A DNA stretch of 64,000 bases from Gammaproteobacteria bacterium (GCA_030065815.1 JASJCU010000003.1:1-64000); one strand, 5' to 3'; counted from the first letter of the stretch, positions 16,365 through 27,090 are shown. Notes: a model not told the origin generated them from the sequence alone. A program made the numbers and translations.

Positions 16365-16421
16365 GCCGCGCCGCGGCGATCGCCCCGACCCCACCACCTA
16401 CCAGCGGAAACCCCCGAGCCC

Positions 16422-17216
16422 ATGTCGCAGAATGCCCCCGACCCCCTGATCGTCGCCGATCGCACCTTCCACTCCCGCCTGCTGGTCGGTACCGGCAAGT
16501 ACAAGGACATGGACGAGACGCGCGCGGCGATCGCGGCCAGCGGCGCCGAGATCGTGACGATCGCTGTGCGCCGTACCAACATCGGCCAGAATGCCGGCGA
16601 ACCGAACATCCTCGACGTGCTGCCGCCGGACCGCTACACCTACCTGCCGAACACCGCCGGCTGCTACGACGTCAAGACCGCGGTGCGCACCTGCAAGCTG
16701 GCGCGCGAGCTGCTCGACGGCCACGACCTGGTCAAGCTCGAGGTGCTGGGCGACGAGAAGACGCTGTTCCCCGACGTCATCGCGACACTGCGCGCCGCCG
16801 AGGAGCTGATCGCCGACGGCTTCCGGATCATGGTCTACACCAACGACGACCCGATCGTCGCGCGCGAGCTCGAGGCCATGGGCTGCGTCGCGGTGATGCC
16901 GCTGGCGGCGCCGATCGGCTCGGGCCTGGGCATCCGCAACAAGCTCAACATCCGCACGATCGTCGAGAACGCCGGCGTGCCGGTGCTGGTCGATGCCGGC
17001 GTCGGCACGGCGTCCGATGCGGCAATCGCGATGGAACTCGGCTGCGACGGCGTGCTGATGAACACCGCGATCGCCGCGGCCAAGGACCCGGTGCTGATGG
17101 CCAGCGCGATGCGCAAGGCGATCGAGGCCGGGCGCGAGGCGTTTCTCGCCGGACGCATGCCGGCCAGGCGTTTCGCGTCGGCGTCGTCGCCGCTCGATGG
17201 CCTGTTCTTCGACTGA
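16422..17216 (+). CDS. thiG: Thiazole synthase ThiG
   Basis: ThiG condenses deoxyxylulose phosphate, dehydroglycine and the ThiS thiocarboxylate into the thiamine thiazole. The 264-residue TIM barrel shows the [12 protein letters not shown] start and Lys105 (in LVKLEVLGD) for the Schiff base. The phosphate-binding end reads [22 protein letters not shown]. It lies in an operon with thiS. The other thiamine genes are not in the window. Confidence 0.97.
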   Translation: MSQNAPDPLIVADRTFHSRLLVGTGKYKDMDETRAAIAASGAEIVTIAVRRTNIGQNAGEPNILDVLPPDRYTYLPNTAGCYDVKTAVRTCKLARELLDGHDLVKLEVLGDEKTLFPDVIATLRAAEELIADGFRIMVYTNDDPIVARELEAMGCVAVMPLAAPIGSGLGIRNKLNIRTIVENAGVPVLVDAGVGTASDAAIAMELGCDGVLMNTAIAAAKDPVLMASAMRKAIEAGREAFLAGRMPARRFASASSPLDGLFFD

Positions 17217-17235
17217 CCGGCCGACCGGACCGGCG

Positions 17236-17931
17236 ATGGCCGAGCGGCCGCCACGGCATCGCCGCATCCGCAGCTTCGTGCTGCGCGAGGGTCGCCTGAC
17301 GCCAGGGCAGCAGCGCGCATTCGACACCTTGTGGCCGCGCTGGGGCATCGACTATGCCGCGGCACCGCTCGACCTGGGCGCGGTCTTCGGCAACGCCCAC
17401 CCGGTCTACGTCGAGATCGGATTCGGCAACGGCGAGAGCCTCGCCGAGATGGCGCGCCGCCACCCCGAGCGCAACTACCTCGGTATCGAGGTGCATCGCC
17501 CCGGCGTCGGCCACCTGCTGCTGCGGCTCGACGAGCTCGGCTGCAACAATGTGCGCGTGATCCGCCACGATGCCGTCGAGGTGCTGGCCAATATGCTGCC
17601 GGCCGGGTCGCTGGCCGGTGTCTACCTGTTTTTCCCCGACCCGTGGCACAAGAAGCGCCACCACAAGCGTCGCATCCTGCAGCCGGCGTTCGTCGCCGAA
17701 CTGGCGCGGGTGATCCGCCCCGGCGGGCTGCTGCATGCGGCGACCGACTGGGAGGACTATGCGCAGCAGATGATGGACGTCCTCGGCGACGCCGCCGCGC
17801 TGTTCGCGAACAGCGCCGGCGGACACCGCTTCGCGCCCCGCCCCGACGACCGGCCGTTGACCAAGTTCGAGCAGCGCGGCCGCCGCCTCGGCCACGGCGT
17901 CCGCGACCTGCTGTTCACGCGCCGCGCATGA
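17236..17931 (+). CDS. trmB: tRNA (guanine-N7-)-methyltransferase TrmB
   Basis: TrmB makes m7G46 in the variable loop of tRNA using S-adenosylmethionine. The 231-residue protein has a SAM site around VEIGFGNGESLAEMA, then NYLGIEVHRPG and the family signature FFPDPWHKKRHHKRR. The start at 17236 lies 20 nt after thiG; an open stretch of 13 codons upstream overlaps thiG and was rejected. The stop overlaps the next start as ATGA, so it is coupled to the ABC ATPase gene. Confidence 0.95.
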   Translation: MAERPPRHRRIRSFVLREGRLTPGQQRAFDTLWPRWGIDYAAAPLDLGAVFGNAHPVYVEIGFGNGESLAEMARRHPERNYLGIEVHRPGVGHLLLRLDELGCNNVRVIRHDAVEVLANMLPAGSLAGVYLFFPDPWHKKRHHKRRILQPAFVAELARVIRPGGLLHAATDWEDYAQQMMDVLGDAAALFANSAGGHRFAPRPDDRPLTKFEQRGRRLGHGVRDLLFTRRA

Positions 17932-18530
17932 GCCGGCTGCGCATCGACGGCCTGCGCGCACCCGGTGTCGACGCCGCCGAGCTCGCTGTCGCGGCCGCCG
18001 AATGCGTCGCGCTGTTCGGTCCGTCCGGCGGCGGCAAGACGCGCCTGCTGCGCGCGATCGCCGACCTCGACGAGGCCGCCGGCGAGGTGTTTCTCGACGA
18101 CCGGCCGCGCAGCACCTTCGCGGCGCCGGCGTGGCGGCGGCGGGTCATGTACCTGGCGGCCGACAGCGCCTGGTGGCAACCGCAGGTGCGCGACCACGCC
18201 AGCGACTGGCCGGCGGCGCAGCTGGCCGCGCTCGGCTTCGGCGACGACGTGCTCGACTGGGAGGTCGCCCGGCTGTCCAGTGGCGAGCGCCAGCGCCTCG
18301 CGCTGGTCCGTGCCCTCGCCCGCGCGCCGGACGTGCTGCTGCTCGACGAGCCCAGTGCCAACCTCGATGTCCCGAACACGACGCGCGTCGAGCGCTTGAT
18401 CGACGACTGGCGACGCAGCACCGGCGGCAGCGTGCTCTGGGTCAGCCATGATCCCGACCAGCGGCAGCGGGTCGCGGCGCGCGCGTTCGAGATCGCCGCC
18501 GGCAGACTGCGGGTGCGGCCGGATGACTGA
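17928..18530 (+). CDS. fetA: FetA-type ABC transporter ATP-binding protein
   Basis: This 200-residue ATPase has Walker A GPSGGGKT at 31-38, signature LSSGERQRLALVRAL and Walker B VLLLDEPSANLDV. With the next gene it matches the FetA/FetB (YbbL/YbbM) pair, an exporter implicated in iron homeostasis and peroxide resistance in E. coli. Start and stop overlap both neighbours (ATGA with trmB, 8 nt with fetB), indicating tight coupling. The substrate is inferred from the family. Confidence 0.85.
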   Translation: MSRLRIDGLRAPGVDAAELAVAAAECVALFGPSGGGKTRLLRAIADLDEAAGEVFLDDRPRSTFAAPAWRRRVMYLAADSAWWQPQVRDHASDWPAAQLAALGFGDDVLDWEVARLSSGERQRLALVRALARAPDVLLLDEPSANLDVPNTTRVERLIDDWRRSTGGSVLWVSHDPDQRQRVAARAFEIAAGRLRVRPDD

Positions 18531-19323
18531 CGGCCTGATCATCCTCAGCCCGTTCGACCTCGCGTTCGCCGCCGCGCTGGTGCTGCTGCTGGCGGCGCTG
18601 TCGTGGCGCCTGCGCCTGGCGATCGGCCGGCAGATGGTGATTGCCGCGGCGCGCAGCGTGGTCCAGCTGCTGCTGCTCGGTCTGGTGCTGAAGGCGCTGT
18701 TCGCGAGCAGCAACCCGTGGCTGATCGGTGCGCTCGCGACCCTGATGCTGGCGGTCGCCGGCTACGAGGTCATGGCGCGCCAGCGGCACCGCCTGAGCGG
18801 CGTCTGGGGCTACGGCACCGGCACGCTGTCGATGTTCCTGTCATCTTTCTCGATTACGCTGCTGGCGCTGCTCGCGGTGCTGCAGGCCGACCCCTGGTAT
18901 ACGCCGCAGTACGCGATCCCGCTGCTCGGCATGCTGCTCGGCAACACGATGACCGGGATCGCGCTGTCGCTGGACAACCTGACGCGGCAGACGCTCGACA
19001 AGCGCGCCCAGATCGAGGCGCGTCTCGCCCTCGGCGACCACGCTGCCGACGCGATCGGCGACATCCGGCGTGACGCACTTCGCGCCGGCCTGATCCCGAT
19101 AGTGAACGCGATGACCACGGCTGGTATCGTCAGCCTCCCCGGTATGATGACCGGGCAGATCCTCGCCGGCAGCCCGCCGATGGAGGCGGCCAAGTACCAG
19201 CTGCTGATCCTGTTCCTGATCGCCGCTGGCACCGGCCTGGGCAGCATGGTCGCGGTCATGATGGGCTCGCATCGCCTGTTCGACAGCCGATCGCGCCTGC
19301 GCCGCGACCGCCTGACCGGGTAA
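18523..19323 (+). CDS. fetB: FetB-type ABC transporter permease
   Basis: This 266-residue membrane protein has seven or so helices and matches the FetB/YbbM (UPF0014) family: RSVVQLLLLGLVLK, PLLGMLLGNTMTGIALSL, IEARLALG and SLPGMMTGQILAG. It pairs with the ATPase immediately upstream, overlapping it by 8 nt. The complex is expected to export iron or a related metal across the inner membrane. Confidence 0.88.
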   Translation: MTDGLIILSPFDLAFAAALVLLLAALSWRLRLAIGRQMVIAAARSVVQLLLLGLVLKALFASSNPWLIGALATLMLAVAGYEVMARQRHRLSGVWGYGTGTLSMFLSSFSITLLALLAVLQADPWYTPQYAIPLLGMLLGNTMTGIALSLDNLTRQTLDKRAQIEARLALGDHAADAIGDIRRDALRAGLIPIVNAMTTAGIVSLPGMMTGQILAGSPPMEAAKYQLLILFLIAAGTGLGSMVAVMMGSHRLFDSRSRLRRDRLTG

Positions 19324-19375
19324 GGGACGACAAAAAATCGACGGGCGGCCGTGACGACAGCCGCGGGAGGTCGAT

Positions 19376-20554
19376 GTGCAGCAGCCGAGCATCCTGTTCG
19401 TCGTGCCGTGGAGGCTGTCCGCGGTGTCCGGCGTCAATCAGGTGGTGATCAATCTCGCGCGGCAGACGCGCGACGCCGGCCGGCTGCGCCCGGTGATCCT
19501 GTGCAACGACTGGGAAGCCGAGAGCTTCGACAGTACCGAGTTCGAGGGCATGCCGCTGTTCAGCGGCCACCTGCGCGCGCCGCTCAGCAGCCACAACCCG
19601 GCGCGCAACCTCGGCGGCTTTGCGCTGCGCATGCGGCGCGACATCGGCGCCTGGTCACGCTTCTTCAAGGCCCAGCAGATCCGCGTCGTCAACGCGCACT
19701 ACGCCGGCGCCGGTTACGCCCTGTTCTCGTTACTGCGTGCGCTGCGACGCCGCCGCTTCCGCCTGGTCTACTCGCTGCACGGACCCGACCTCGCGGAGCT
19801 GCAGACGGCCGGCGCGGCGTCGCGTGCCGCCAACCGCTGGATCCTCCGGCAGGCCGACCAGCTGGTGTGCTGCTCGCAGAGCCTGGCCGGCACGCTGCGC
19901 AGTGCGTTTCGCGTCGACGGACACAGGGTGTGCACGGTGCTGCATGGTATCGACCCCGAGACCCTGAGCCACGCGCGCCAGCTCGACTACCGCCCGGATT
20001 GCGGTGGGTTCGACAACTACCTGGTCAGCGTCGGCGGCTTCACGCCGGACAAGGACCACGAGACCCTGCTCGAGGCCTATCTGCAACTGGTGCGCGAGGG
20101 CCTGAAGTCGGCGCTGGTCATGATCGGCCGCGACACCCCCCATCTCGCGCGGCTGCGCAGCCGGGTGCGGCACAACGGCCTGCAGCGGCACGTGTTCTTC
20201 ATCACCGACCTCGATCACGCACGCACGCTGGCGGCCATCCACAAGGCGCGCTTGCTGGTGCAGGCATCGTGGCACGAGGCGTTCGGGCTGCCGCTGATCG
20301 AGGCCGCGTACCTGCGCACGCCGGTGGTCGCGACCCAGGTCGGCGGCATCCCCGAGGTGCTGGGCGGCTACTACCCCTACCTCGTGAAGCCGGGCGACGC
20401 CGCGGCGCTCGCGCAGACCATCGACGACGCACTGTTCAACCCGACCGAGACCGACCGCCAGGTGCGCCTGCTCAAGCGCCGCGTCGCCACGCGCTTCACG
20501 TGGCAGCGCGCCTACCGCGAGTACGAGCCGCTATGGCTCGGCCAGCGCCGCTGA
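19376..20554 (+). CDS. Glycosyltransferase family 4 protein
   Basis: This 392-residue GT-B fold retaining glycosyltransferase has an N-terminal Rossmann domain (ILFVVPWRLSAVSGVNQVV). The C-terminal nucleotide-sugar domain carries the E-x7-E motif in HEAFGLPLIEAAYL and VVATQVGGIPEVLGG. The GTG start at 19376 is supported by GGGAGG five bases upstream. It stands alone after fetB, and donor and acceptor cannot be read. Polysaccharide or LPS decoration is a reasonable guess given the other glycosyltransferases in the window. Confidence 0.85.
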   Translation: MQQPSILFVVPWRLSAVSGVNQVVINLARQTRDAGRLRPVILCNDWEAESFDSTEFEGMPLFSGHLRAPLSSHNPARNLGGFALRMRRDIGAWSRFFKAQQIRVVNAHYAGAGYALFSLLRALRRRRFRLVYSLHGPDLAELQTAGAASRAANRWILRQADQLVCCSQSLAGTLRSAFRVDGHRVCTVLHGIDPETLSHARQLDYRPDCGGFDNYLVSVGGFTPDKDHETLLEAYLQLVREGLKSALVMIGRDTPHLARLRSRVRHNGLQRHVFFITDLDHARTLAAIHKARLLVQASWHEAFGLPLIEAAYLRTPVVATQVGGIPEVLGGYYPYLVKPGDAAALAQTIDDALFNPTETDRQVRLLKRRVATRFTWQRAYREYEPLWLGQRR

Positions 20555-20660
20555 CGGCGCGGTGCGCGCGACTGGACCCGGGACCCCGCGAGCCGGCAAA
20601 CTGCCGGCAGCGAACGATAGGCCGGGCACGCACGCGACCGCCCGGCCGGGGTGACCGTCG

Positions 20661-21047
20661 ATGATCAGTGGGTTCTTGCCGGTGTTGCTGTTGATGCTCG
20701 GGGCCTGGGTCTGGCTCGACGGCGCGCGTGCCCGCGAGTTCGCAACCGCGTTGGTGCGCCGCCATTGCGAGCACAACGGCCTGCAGTTCCTCGACGAGAC
20801 GGTCGCGCTGGCGCGCATCGGCATCCGCTGGACGTCTGAGGGCCTGCGCATTCGTCGTATGTTCCGCTTCGAGTTCAGCCTCGAGGGCGTCGGCCGACAG
20901 ACCGGCTATATCCTGATGCTGGGCATGCGCCTCGAGGCGATCGACGACGGCCTGCCGGTCGACGAGCCGGCGGACGACGGCACGGCCGACCGGCCGGCGA
21001 TCGAATCCGGTGACAACGTGGTGCCGTTTCGCCGCCGCGACAAGTGA
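20661..21047 (+). CDS. DUF3301 membrane-anchored protein
   Basis: This 128-residue protein has one N-terminal helix (residues 3-20). The soluble part matches DUF3301: AREFATALVRRHCEHNGLQFLDETVAL and RMFRFEFSLEGVGRQTGYILMLG. The C-terminus ends in VVPFRRRDK. The family is common in gammaproteobacteria and has no assigned function. It is convergent with sspB, 7 nt apart. Confidence 0.85.
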   Translation: MISGFLPVLLLMLGAWVWLDGARAREFATALVRRHCEHNGLQFLDETVALARIGIRWTSEGLRIRRMFRFEFSLEGVGRQTGYILMLGMRLEAIDDGLPVDEPADDGTADRPAIESGDNVVPFRRRDK

Positions 21048-21054
21048 CGGCGCG

Positions 21055-21462
21055 CTACTTGACCACTTTCAGCGACGGCTTGCCACCCGACGGTGGCCGC
21101 GGCTGATCCGGATCGGGATCGTGGTCGGGGCGCGTCTGCTCCGGCTCTTCGACGCCGTCGTCGGGAAACAGCATGCCCTTGCCGTTCTCACGCGCATAGA
21201 CGCCGAGCACGGCATCGGGTGGCAGCGAGATCGGAAACGCCGAGCCGCCGAAGCGTGCCTCGAACGCGATCAGTTCGTTGCCGAGATTGAGATCGCGCAC
21301 GGCGCTCGGGCTGACGTTGAGCACGATCCTGCCCTCCTCGACATAACGACTCGGCACGTGCACGCCGTCACGATCGGCATCGACCAGCAGGTAGGGCGTC
21401 AGATCGTTGTCGACCAGCCATTCGTACAGCGCACGAATCAGGTAGGGGCGATTGGAGGTCAT
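21055..21462 (-). CDS. sspB: ClpXP protease specificity-enhancing factor SspB
   Basis: SspB binds ssrA-tagged peptides and hands them to ClpXP. The 135-residue protein has the substrate-binding domain at residues 1-105 (RPYLIRALYEWLVDN, PFDD-type acidic end). An acidic Pro-rich linker leads to a basic C-terminal tail (PSLKVVK), the ClpX-docking peptide. It follows sspA by 21 nt in the usual sspA-sspB operon. Confidence 0.95.
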   Translation of the reverse strand: MTSNRPYLIRALYEWLVDNDLTPYLLVDADRDGVHVPSRYVEEGRIVLNVSPSAVRDLNLGNELIAFEARFGGSAFPISLPPDAVLGVYARENGKGMLFPDDGVEEPEQTRPDHDPDPDQPRPPSGGKPSLKVVK

Positions 21463-21483
21463 GCGTCGACGCGCAGTCGCGGA

Positions 21484-22113
21484 TCAGCGCCGCATTTCGC
21501 GTTCGAATTCCGTCAGACTGGCAATGAAACCGTTGCGCATGAACAGGTTGCCGGCGTAGACGTTGACCTGGTTGGCGGCCTGGCCGCTGAGTTCGACGCC
21601 GAGCGCCGGAAGACGCCACAGCAGCGGTGCCAGGCTGGCGTCGACCAGCGAGAACTCGTCGCTCATGAAGAACGGCTTGTGGGCGAGAATCGGTGCCGCC
21701 GCGGTCAGGCCCTCGCGCAGCTCCTTGCGCGCCTTGGTCGCGCCCTTGCCGCCGGCGAGGATCTGGTCGACCAGGCCGTACCAGTCGTGCTCGACGCGGT
21801 ACATGTACAACCGCACGCTGGCACGCGAGACCGGATCGACCGGCAGCAGCGGTGGGTGCGGGAAGCGCTCGTCGAGGTATTCGCAGATGATCCGCGAGTC
21901 GTACAGTGCGAGATCGCGGTCGACCAGCGTCGGCACCGTGCCGTACGGATTCAGGTCGATGACGTCCTCGGGCAGGTTGAGCGGGTCGACGTCGATGATG
22001 TCGCAGGTGACGTTCTTCTCGGCCAGGACCATGCGCACCCGGTGGCTGTGCAGACTCTGCGGATCGGAAAACAGCGTCATCACGGATCGGCGGGCGGCAA
22101 CGGCGGTCATCAC
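21484..22113 (-). CDS. sspA: Stringent starvation protein A (RNA polymerase-associated)
   Basis: SspA is a GST-fold protein that binds RNA polymerase and sigma-70 and alters transcription during stress. The 209-residue protein shows MTLFSDPQSLHSHRVRMVLAEK, then NPYGTVPTLVDRDLALYDSRIICEYLDERFPHP, typical of the family. A second Met at residue 12 could be the real start because it aligns with family N-termini. It lies after the petABC terminator, so it is probably expressed from its own promoter. Confidence 0.95.
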   Translation of the reverse strand: MMTAVAARRSVMTLFSDPQSLHSHRVRMVLAEKNVTCDIIDVDPLNLPEDVIDLNPYGTVPTLVDRDLALYDSRIICEYLDERFPHPPLLPVDPVSRASVRLYMYRVEHDWYGLVDQILAGGKGATKARKELREGLTAAAPILAHKPFFMSDEFSLVDASLAPLLWRLPALGVELSGQAANQVNVYAGNLFMRNGFIASLTEFEREMRR

Positions 22114-22161
22114 ATCTCTCTCCTACACCTTCGCGGCGGCCTGGCGACGACGCCGGACCAT

Positions 22162-22196
22162 AAAAAAGGCGCACAGTATACCAAACTGTGCGCCTT
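22162..22196 (-). terminator. Rho-independent terminator of the petABC operon
   Basis: A perfect 12-bp stem (AAGGCGCACAGT and complement, 22166-22177 and 22185-22196) has a 7-nt loop, with a U6 run on the minus strand. It lies 28 nt after the cytochrome c1 stop. Confidence 0.92.
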
Positions 22197-22223
22197 CCCA
22201 TGCCCGGAGGGCGGCGTGACCGG

Positions 22224-23051
22224 TCAGTGGACGTCCTTCCACCACTCCTTCTTCATGAAGTAGGCGATAACCGTGAACACGGCCAGGAACAGCATTACCC
22301 AGATACCCATGCGCTGGCGCTCGAGCTTCATCGGCTCCGACACATAGGTCAGGTAGGTGGCCAGGTCACGGGCGACCTGATCGTACTCGGCCGGCGTCAT
22401 GCTGCCGGGCTTGACCAGTTCGAGGCGCTCGACGACACGTTCCATGCGGTAGCCCTCGCCCTGCTCGGCGACGTACGCGGCAGCGGCGGCCTCGGTGTCG
22501 AAACTGGCGACGGCGTGGCCGTCATGGTGGGCCTCGTACTTGTACACCGGGTCCTGGATCCCCTGCAGCTCGTACAGTACGTGCGGCATGCCCACGTTGG
22601 CGAACACGGTGTTGTTGACACCGAGCGGGCGCGACGGATCGGTATAGAAGCTCTTCAGGAAGCTGTAGATCCAGTCCTCGCCGCCGGATTTGATGCGCGC
22701 CGTCAGCGTCAGGTCGGGCGGCGCCGCGCCAAACCACTTGGCGGCGTCCTCTTCGGGCATCGCGATCGTCATCAGGTCACCGACCTTGCGATCGGTGAAT
22801 ATCAGGTTGTCCTTGATGTCGTCCTCGCTGAGTCCGACCTCGGTCAGCAGCTTGTAGCGGACATACTGTTTCGAGTGGCAACCCATGCAGTAGTTGACGA
22901 ACAGCTTCGCGCCGCGCTGGATCGCGGCATGGTTGTTGAGGTCGATGTTGGCCTGCTGCAGCTCCACTTTGGGGCCGCCGGCGGCCATGCCGGTCATCGG
23001 CACCAGCGCCAGAACCAGGGCAATGGCAAATACAACAGTCAGCTTCTTCAT
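22224..23051 (-). CDS. petC: Cytochrome c1 of the bc1 complex
   Basis: This 275-residue protein has a signal peptide (cleavage near MAA, residues 22-24) and heme c motif CMGCH at residues 55-59. The C-terminal membrane anchor is GIWVMLFLAVFTVIAYFMKK. It passes electrons from the Rieske protein to soluble cytochromes in the periplasm. The start overlaps the petB stop as ATGA. It is the last gene of the petABC operon, followed by a strong terminator. A longer open frame continues upstream through petB but is antisense to nothing real and was ignored. Confidence 0.97.
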   Translation of the reverse strand: MKKLTVVFAIALVLALVPMTGMAAGGPKVELQQANIDLNNHAAIQRGAKLFVNYCMGCHSKQYVRYKLLTEVGLSEDDIKDNLIFTDRKVGDLMTIAMPEEDAAKWFGAAPPDLTLTARIKSGGEDWIYSFLKSFYTDPSRPLGVNNTVFANVGMPHVLYELQGIQDPVYKYEAHHDGHAVASFDTEAAAAAYVAEQGEGYRMERVVERLELVKPGSMTPAEYDQVARDLATYLTYVSEPMKLERQRMGIWVMLFLAVFTVIAYFMKKEWWKDVH

Positions 23052-24268
23052 CCCGTCACCCTCTCCGGCACCGGCTTGGTCTTGCCCCACTTGCTGTAGA
23101 ACGGCATCAGCAGGAAGAACGCGAAATACAGTGCCGTGAAGATCTGCGCGAGCAGGGTCTTGGTCGGCGTCGAGGCCTGCATGCCGAGCCAGGCGAGGAC
23201 TATGAAGGTGACGACGAAGATCGCGATCGCGACCTTGAAGATCACGTTCTTGTAGCGGATCGACTTGACCGGGCTGCGATCCAGCCACGGCAGGAAGAAC
23301 AGCACGATGATCGCGGCGAACATCACGACGACGCCCGGGAACTGCGAGTTGAACATCGGCGGCACCGCACGCAGCATCGCGTAAAACGGTGTGAAGTACC
23401 AGACAGGCGCGATGTGCTCCGGCGTCTTCAGCGGGTTCGCCGGCTCGAAGTTCGGTGGCTCGAGGAACAGGCCGCCGAAGTCGGGGGCGAAGAACACGAT
23501 GCCGAGGAAGAAGATCATGAACACGCCGACGCCGACGACGTCCTTGACCGTGTAGTACGGGTGGAATGGAATGCCGTCTCTCGGGATACCGTTCTCGTCC
23601 TTGTTCTTCTTGATTTCGATGCCGTCGGGGTTGTTCGATCCCACCTTGTGCAGCGCGACGATATGGATGAACACCAGTGCGGCGAGCACGAACGGCAGCA
23701 GGAAGTGCAGCGCGAAGAAGCGGTTCAGCGTCGCGTCGGAGATGACGTAGTCGCCGCGGATCCAGATCGACAAAGGCTCGCCGATGCCGAACGGGAACGC
23801 CGCGAACAGGTTGACGATGACCTGCGCGCCCCAGTACGACATCTGTCCCCACGGCAGCAGGTAGCCCATGAACGCCGTCGCCATCATCGCGACGTAGATG
23901 ACCACGCCGATGATCCACAGCAGTTCGCGCGGCTGGCGATACGAGCCGTAGATCAGCGCGCGGAACATGTGCAGGTAGACGACGAGGAAAAACATCGAGG
24001 CGCCGGTCGAATGCAGGTAACGCAGCAGCCAGCCGTACTCGACGTCGCGCATGATGTACTCGACCGAGGCGAACGCCTCGTCGGCCGACGGTTTGTACAT
24101 CATCGCCAGCCAGACGCCGGTGACGATCTGGTTGACCAGCACCAGCATCGCCAGCGATCCGAAGAAGTACCAGAAGTTGAAGTTCTTCGGCGCGTAGTAC
24201 TGCGCCAGGTGCTCGTTCCAGACCTTGGTGGCCGGGAAACGCTCATCCACCCAGTCCATGAAACTCAT
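23048..24268 (-). CDS. petB: Cytochrome b of the bc1 complex
   Basis: This 406-residue membrane protein with eight predicted helices carries two b hemes and the quinol-oxidising and quinone-reducing sites. Visible family marks are WYFFGSLAMLVLVNQIVTG, the heme-ligand helices around WLLRYLHSTGASMFFLVVYLHMFR and GYLLPWGQMSYWGAQV. PEHIAPVWYFTPFYAMLRA near the PEWY region is also present. It overlaps both petA and petC by 4 nt, consistent with coordinated stoichiometric synthesis. Confidence 0.97.
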   Translation of the reverse strand: MSFMDWVDERFPATKVWNEHLAQYYAPKNFNFWYFFGSLAMLVLVNQIVTGVWLAMMYKPSADEAFASVEYIMRDVEYGWLLRYLHSTGASMFFLVVYLHMFRALIYGSYRQPRELLWIIGVVIYVAMMATAFMGYLLPWGQMSYWGAQVIVNLFAAFPFGIGEPLSIWIRGDYVISDATLNRFFALHFLLPFVLAALVFIHIVALHKVGSNNPDGIEIKKNKDENGIPRDGIPFHPYYTVKDVVGVGVFMIFFLGIVFFAPDFGGLFLEPPNFEPANPLKTPEHIAPVWYFTPFYAMLRAVPPMFNSQFPGVVVMFAAIIVLFFLPWLDRSPVKSIRYKNVIFKVAIAIFVVTFIVLAWLGMQASTPTKTLLAQIFTALYFAFFLLMPFYSKWGKTKPVPERVTG

Positions 24269-24858
24269 ACGGCACCTCCGTCGACCCCGATCAGGATCAC
24301 GTCTTCAGACAGGTATTGATGCGGCGGGACCTCGAGGTTGAGCGGGGCCGGCACCCCGGCGTAGACGCGGCCTGCCAGGTCGAAGAACGAGCCGTGACAC
24401 GGGCAGAAGAATCCGCCCAGCCAGTCGGCACCGAGGTCGGCAGGCCCGACCTCGGGACGGTAGGTCGGCGAACAGCCAAGGTGGGTACAGATGCCGACCA
24501 GGACCGCGTACTGCGGCTTGATCGAGCGGGTGTCGTTCTTGCAGTACTCGGGCTGCTGCGGGACCTCGGAATCGGGGTCGGCGAGCCGGTCGACCAGCTT
24601 CGGCAGATCGGCGAGGTTCTGTTCGGTGCGATGCACGACCCAGCAGACCTTGCCCCGCCACTTGACCCGCAACAGGGCGCCCGGTTCGAGCTGGCTGATG
24701 TCGGCCTCTTCCGGCGCACCCAGCGCCTTGGCGCGCTCCGACGGCGCCCATGACGCAATGAACGGCACCGCTGCGAAACCGGCACCCACGGCTCCGACCA
24801 CCGCCGTGGTGGCGGTCAGGAAGCGGCGTTTCTTGAGGTCTACGCCTTCTGAACTCAT
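24265..24858 (-). CDS. petA: Rieske iron-sulfur protein of the bc1 complex
   Basis: This 197-residue protein begins MSSEGVDLKKRRFL, followed by a hydrophobic anchor, consistent with Tat-dependent membrane insertion. The 2Fe-2S cluster motifs CTHLGC and CPCHGS supply two Cys and two His. It accepts electrons from quinol and delivers them to cytochrome c1. The start at 24858 is preferred over an upstream Met 13 codons earlier because it aligns with family N-termini. It is the first gene of the operon. Confidence 0.96.
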   Translation of the reverse strand: MSSEGVDLKKRRFLTATTAVVGAVGAGFAAVPFIASWAPSERAKALGAPEEADISQLEPGALLRVKWRGKVCWVVHRTEQNLADLPKLVDRLADPDSEVPQQPEYCKNDTRSIKPQYAVLVGICTHLGCSPTYRPEVGPADLGADWLGGFFCPCHGSFFDLAGRVYAGVPAPLNLEVPPHQYLSEDVILIGVDGGAV

Positions 24859-25030
24859 GGATTGACTCCCAAAGACCCGAAACGGGGGAATCGGCACGCA
24901 TCAGATTCGGGCTGAATCTAAGAATATGCTGAAGTTCCCTAAACGACCGCGGATTCTCCAATACCGCTGCGCACCGGTCAACTAATGGGCATCTATGCAA
25001 AGAATTTGTTCGCCTGAATACTGCGCCAGG

Positions 25031-25771
25031 TCAAACGGGATTGTCGACGTCGATGAACCGGTGTGCGATGCCGAACTGCCCAGCCAGCTCGTCGCCGAGC
25101 GCCTGCACCCCATAGCGCTCGGTGGCGTGATGCCCGGCAGCGAAGTAGTCGATGCCGAGCTCGCGCGCCTGGTGGACCGTGTGCTCGGAGATCTCGCCGC
25201 TGATGAAGGCGTCGAAACCGAGCGCCGCGGCGCTGTCGATCATGCCCTGTGCCGCGCCGCTGCACCACGCGATGCGACGCAGGCCGGGCGAATCACCCAC
25301 GACCAGTGGCGCGCGGCCGAGTGCGCTCTCGATGCGCGTCGCCAGCGTCGCGGCCGGCAACGGCGTGTCCAGGTCAGCGCCCCACAGCAGACCGTCGACG
25401 GCGGCCCCGTGGGAAAACCCGAGGCGATTGCCGAGCTGGCGGTTGTTGCCGAGCTCGGCATGGGCATCCAGCGGCAGGTGGTAGGCCAACAGACCGATCG
25501 CGTTGCGCATCAGCGTCGCGATGCGCCGCCCCTTCATGCCGACCAGCGGCGCCGCTTCGCCGCGCCAGAAGTAGCCATGATGGACCAGCACGAGCTCGGC
25601 GTCGGCGGCGACCGCGGCGTCGAGCAGCGCCTGGCTCGCGGTCACGCCGGAGACGAGCCGCGTGACCGTGTCGCTGCCCTCGACCTGCAGGCCGTTCGGG
25701 CAGTAGTCGTCGAAGGCGTCCGGGTCGAGCCGGTTGGTGCAGTAGGTGACGATGTCGTTGAGGCTGGCCAT
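25031..25771 (-). CDS. Nif3-like dinuclear metal center protein (YbgI family)
   Basis: This 246-residue member of the Nif3/DUF34 family forms hexamers with a di-metal site. Likely metal ligands are the adjacent histidines in LVLVHHGYFW and in AAGHHATERYGV, with Glu in the latter. The family was once called GTP cyclohydrolase I type 2, but its physiological role is unsettled. It is divergent from the DegS-type protease gene, 167 nt away. Confidence 0.93.
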   Translation of the reverse strand: MASLNDIVTYCTNRLDPDAFDDYCPNGLQVEGSDTVTRLVSGVTASQALLDAAVAADAELVLVHHGYFWRGEAAPLVGMKGRRIATLMRNAIGLLAYHLPLDAHAELGNNRQLGNRLGFSHGAAVDGLLWGADLDTPLPAATLATRIESALGRAPLVVGDSPGLRRIAWCSGAAQGMIDSAAALGFDAFISGEISEHTVHQARELGIDYFAAGHHATERYGVQALGDELAGQFGIAHRFIDVDNPV

Positions 25772-25938
25772 GTCGGTGCGCGCGTCGCGATTCCCCTCGG
25801 CAGGTGGTTGGCGGGAGCCTGGCGGGCCGCGGCGCGGATCGTCGATTGCGGGTCGCCGCTACGATCGGTCGCTGTCCGGCAGCGCCGTCACGTCGCGCCG
25901 CCTGGAACTTGCGAACGCCGGACTCTCCACACTAGTGT

Positions 25939-27087
<1,149 letters not shown>

Positions 27088-27090
27088 ACC

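Noticed and set aside
22224-23918. One long frame covering cytochrome c1 and part of cytochrome b
   Set aside because: Its 5' half is out of frame with cytochrome b and has no family match; the cytochrome c1 start at 23051 overlaps the petB stop exactly.
24859-25030. Promoter for petABC
   Set aside because: TTGACC and several TA-rich hexamers are present but no pair has acceptable spacing, so no call was made.
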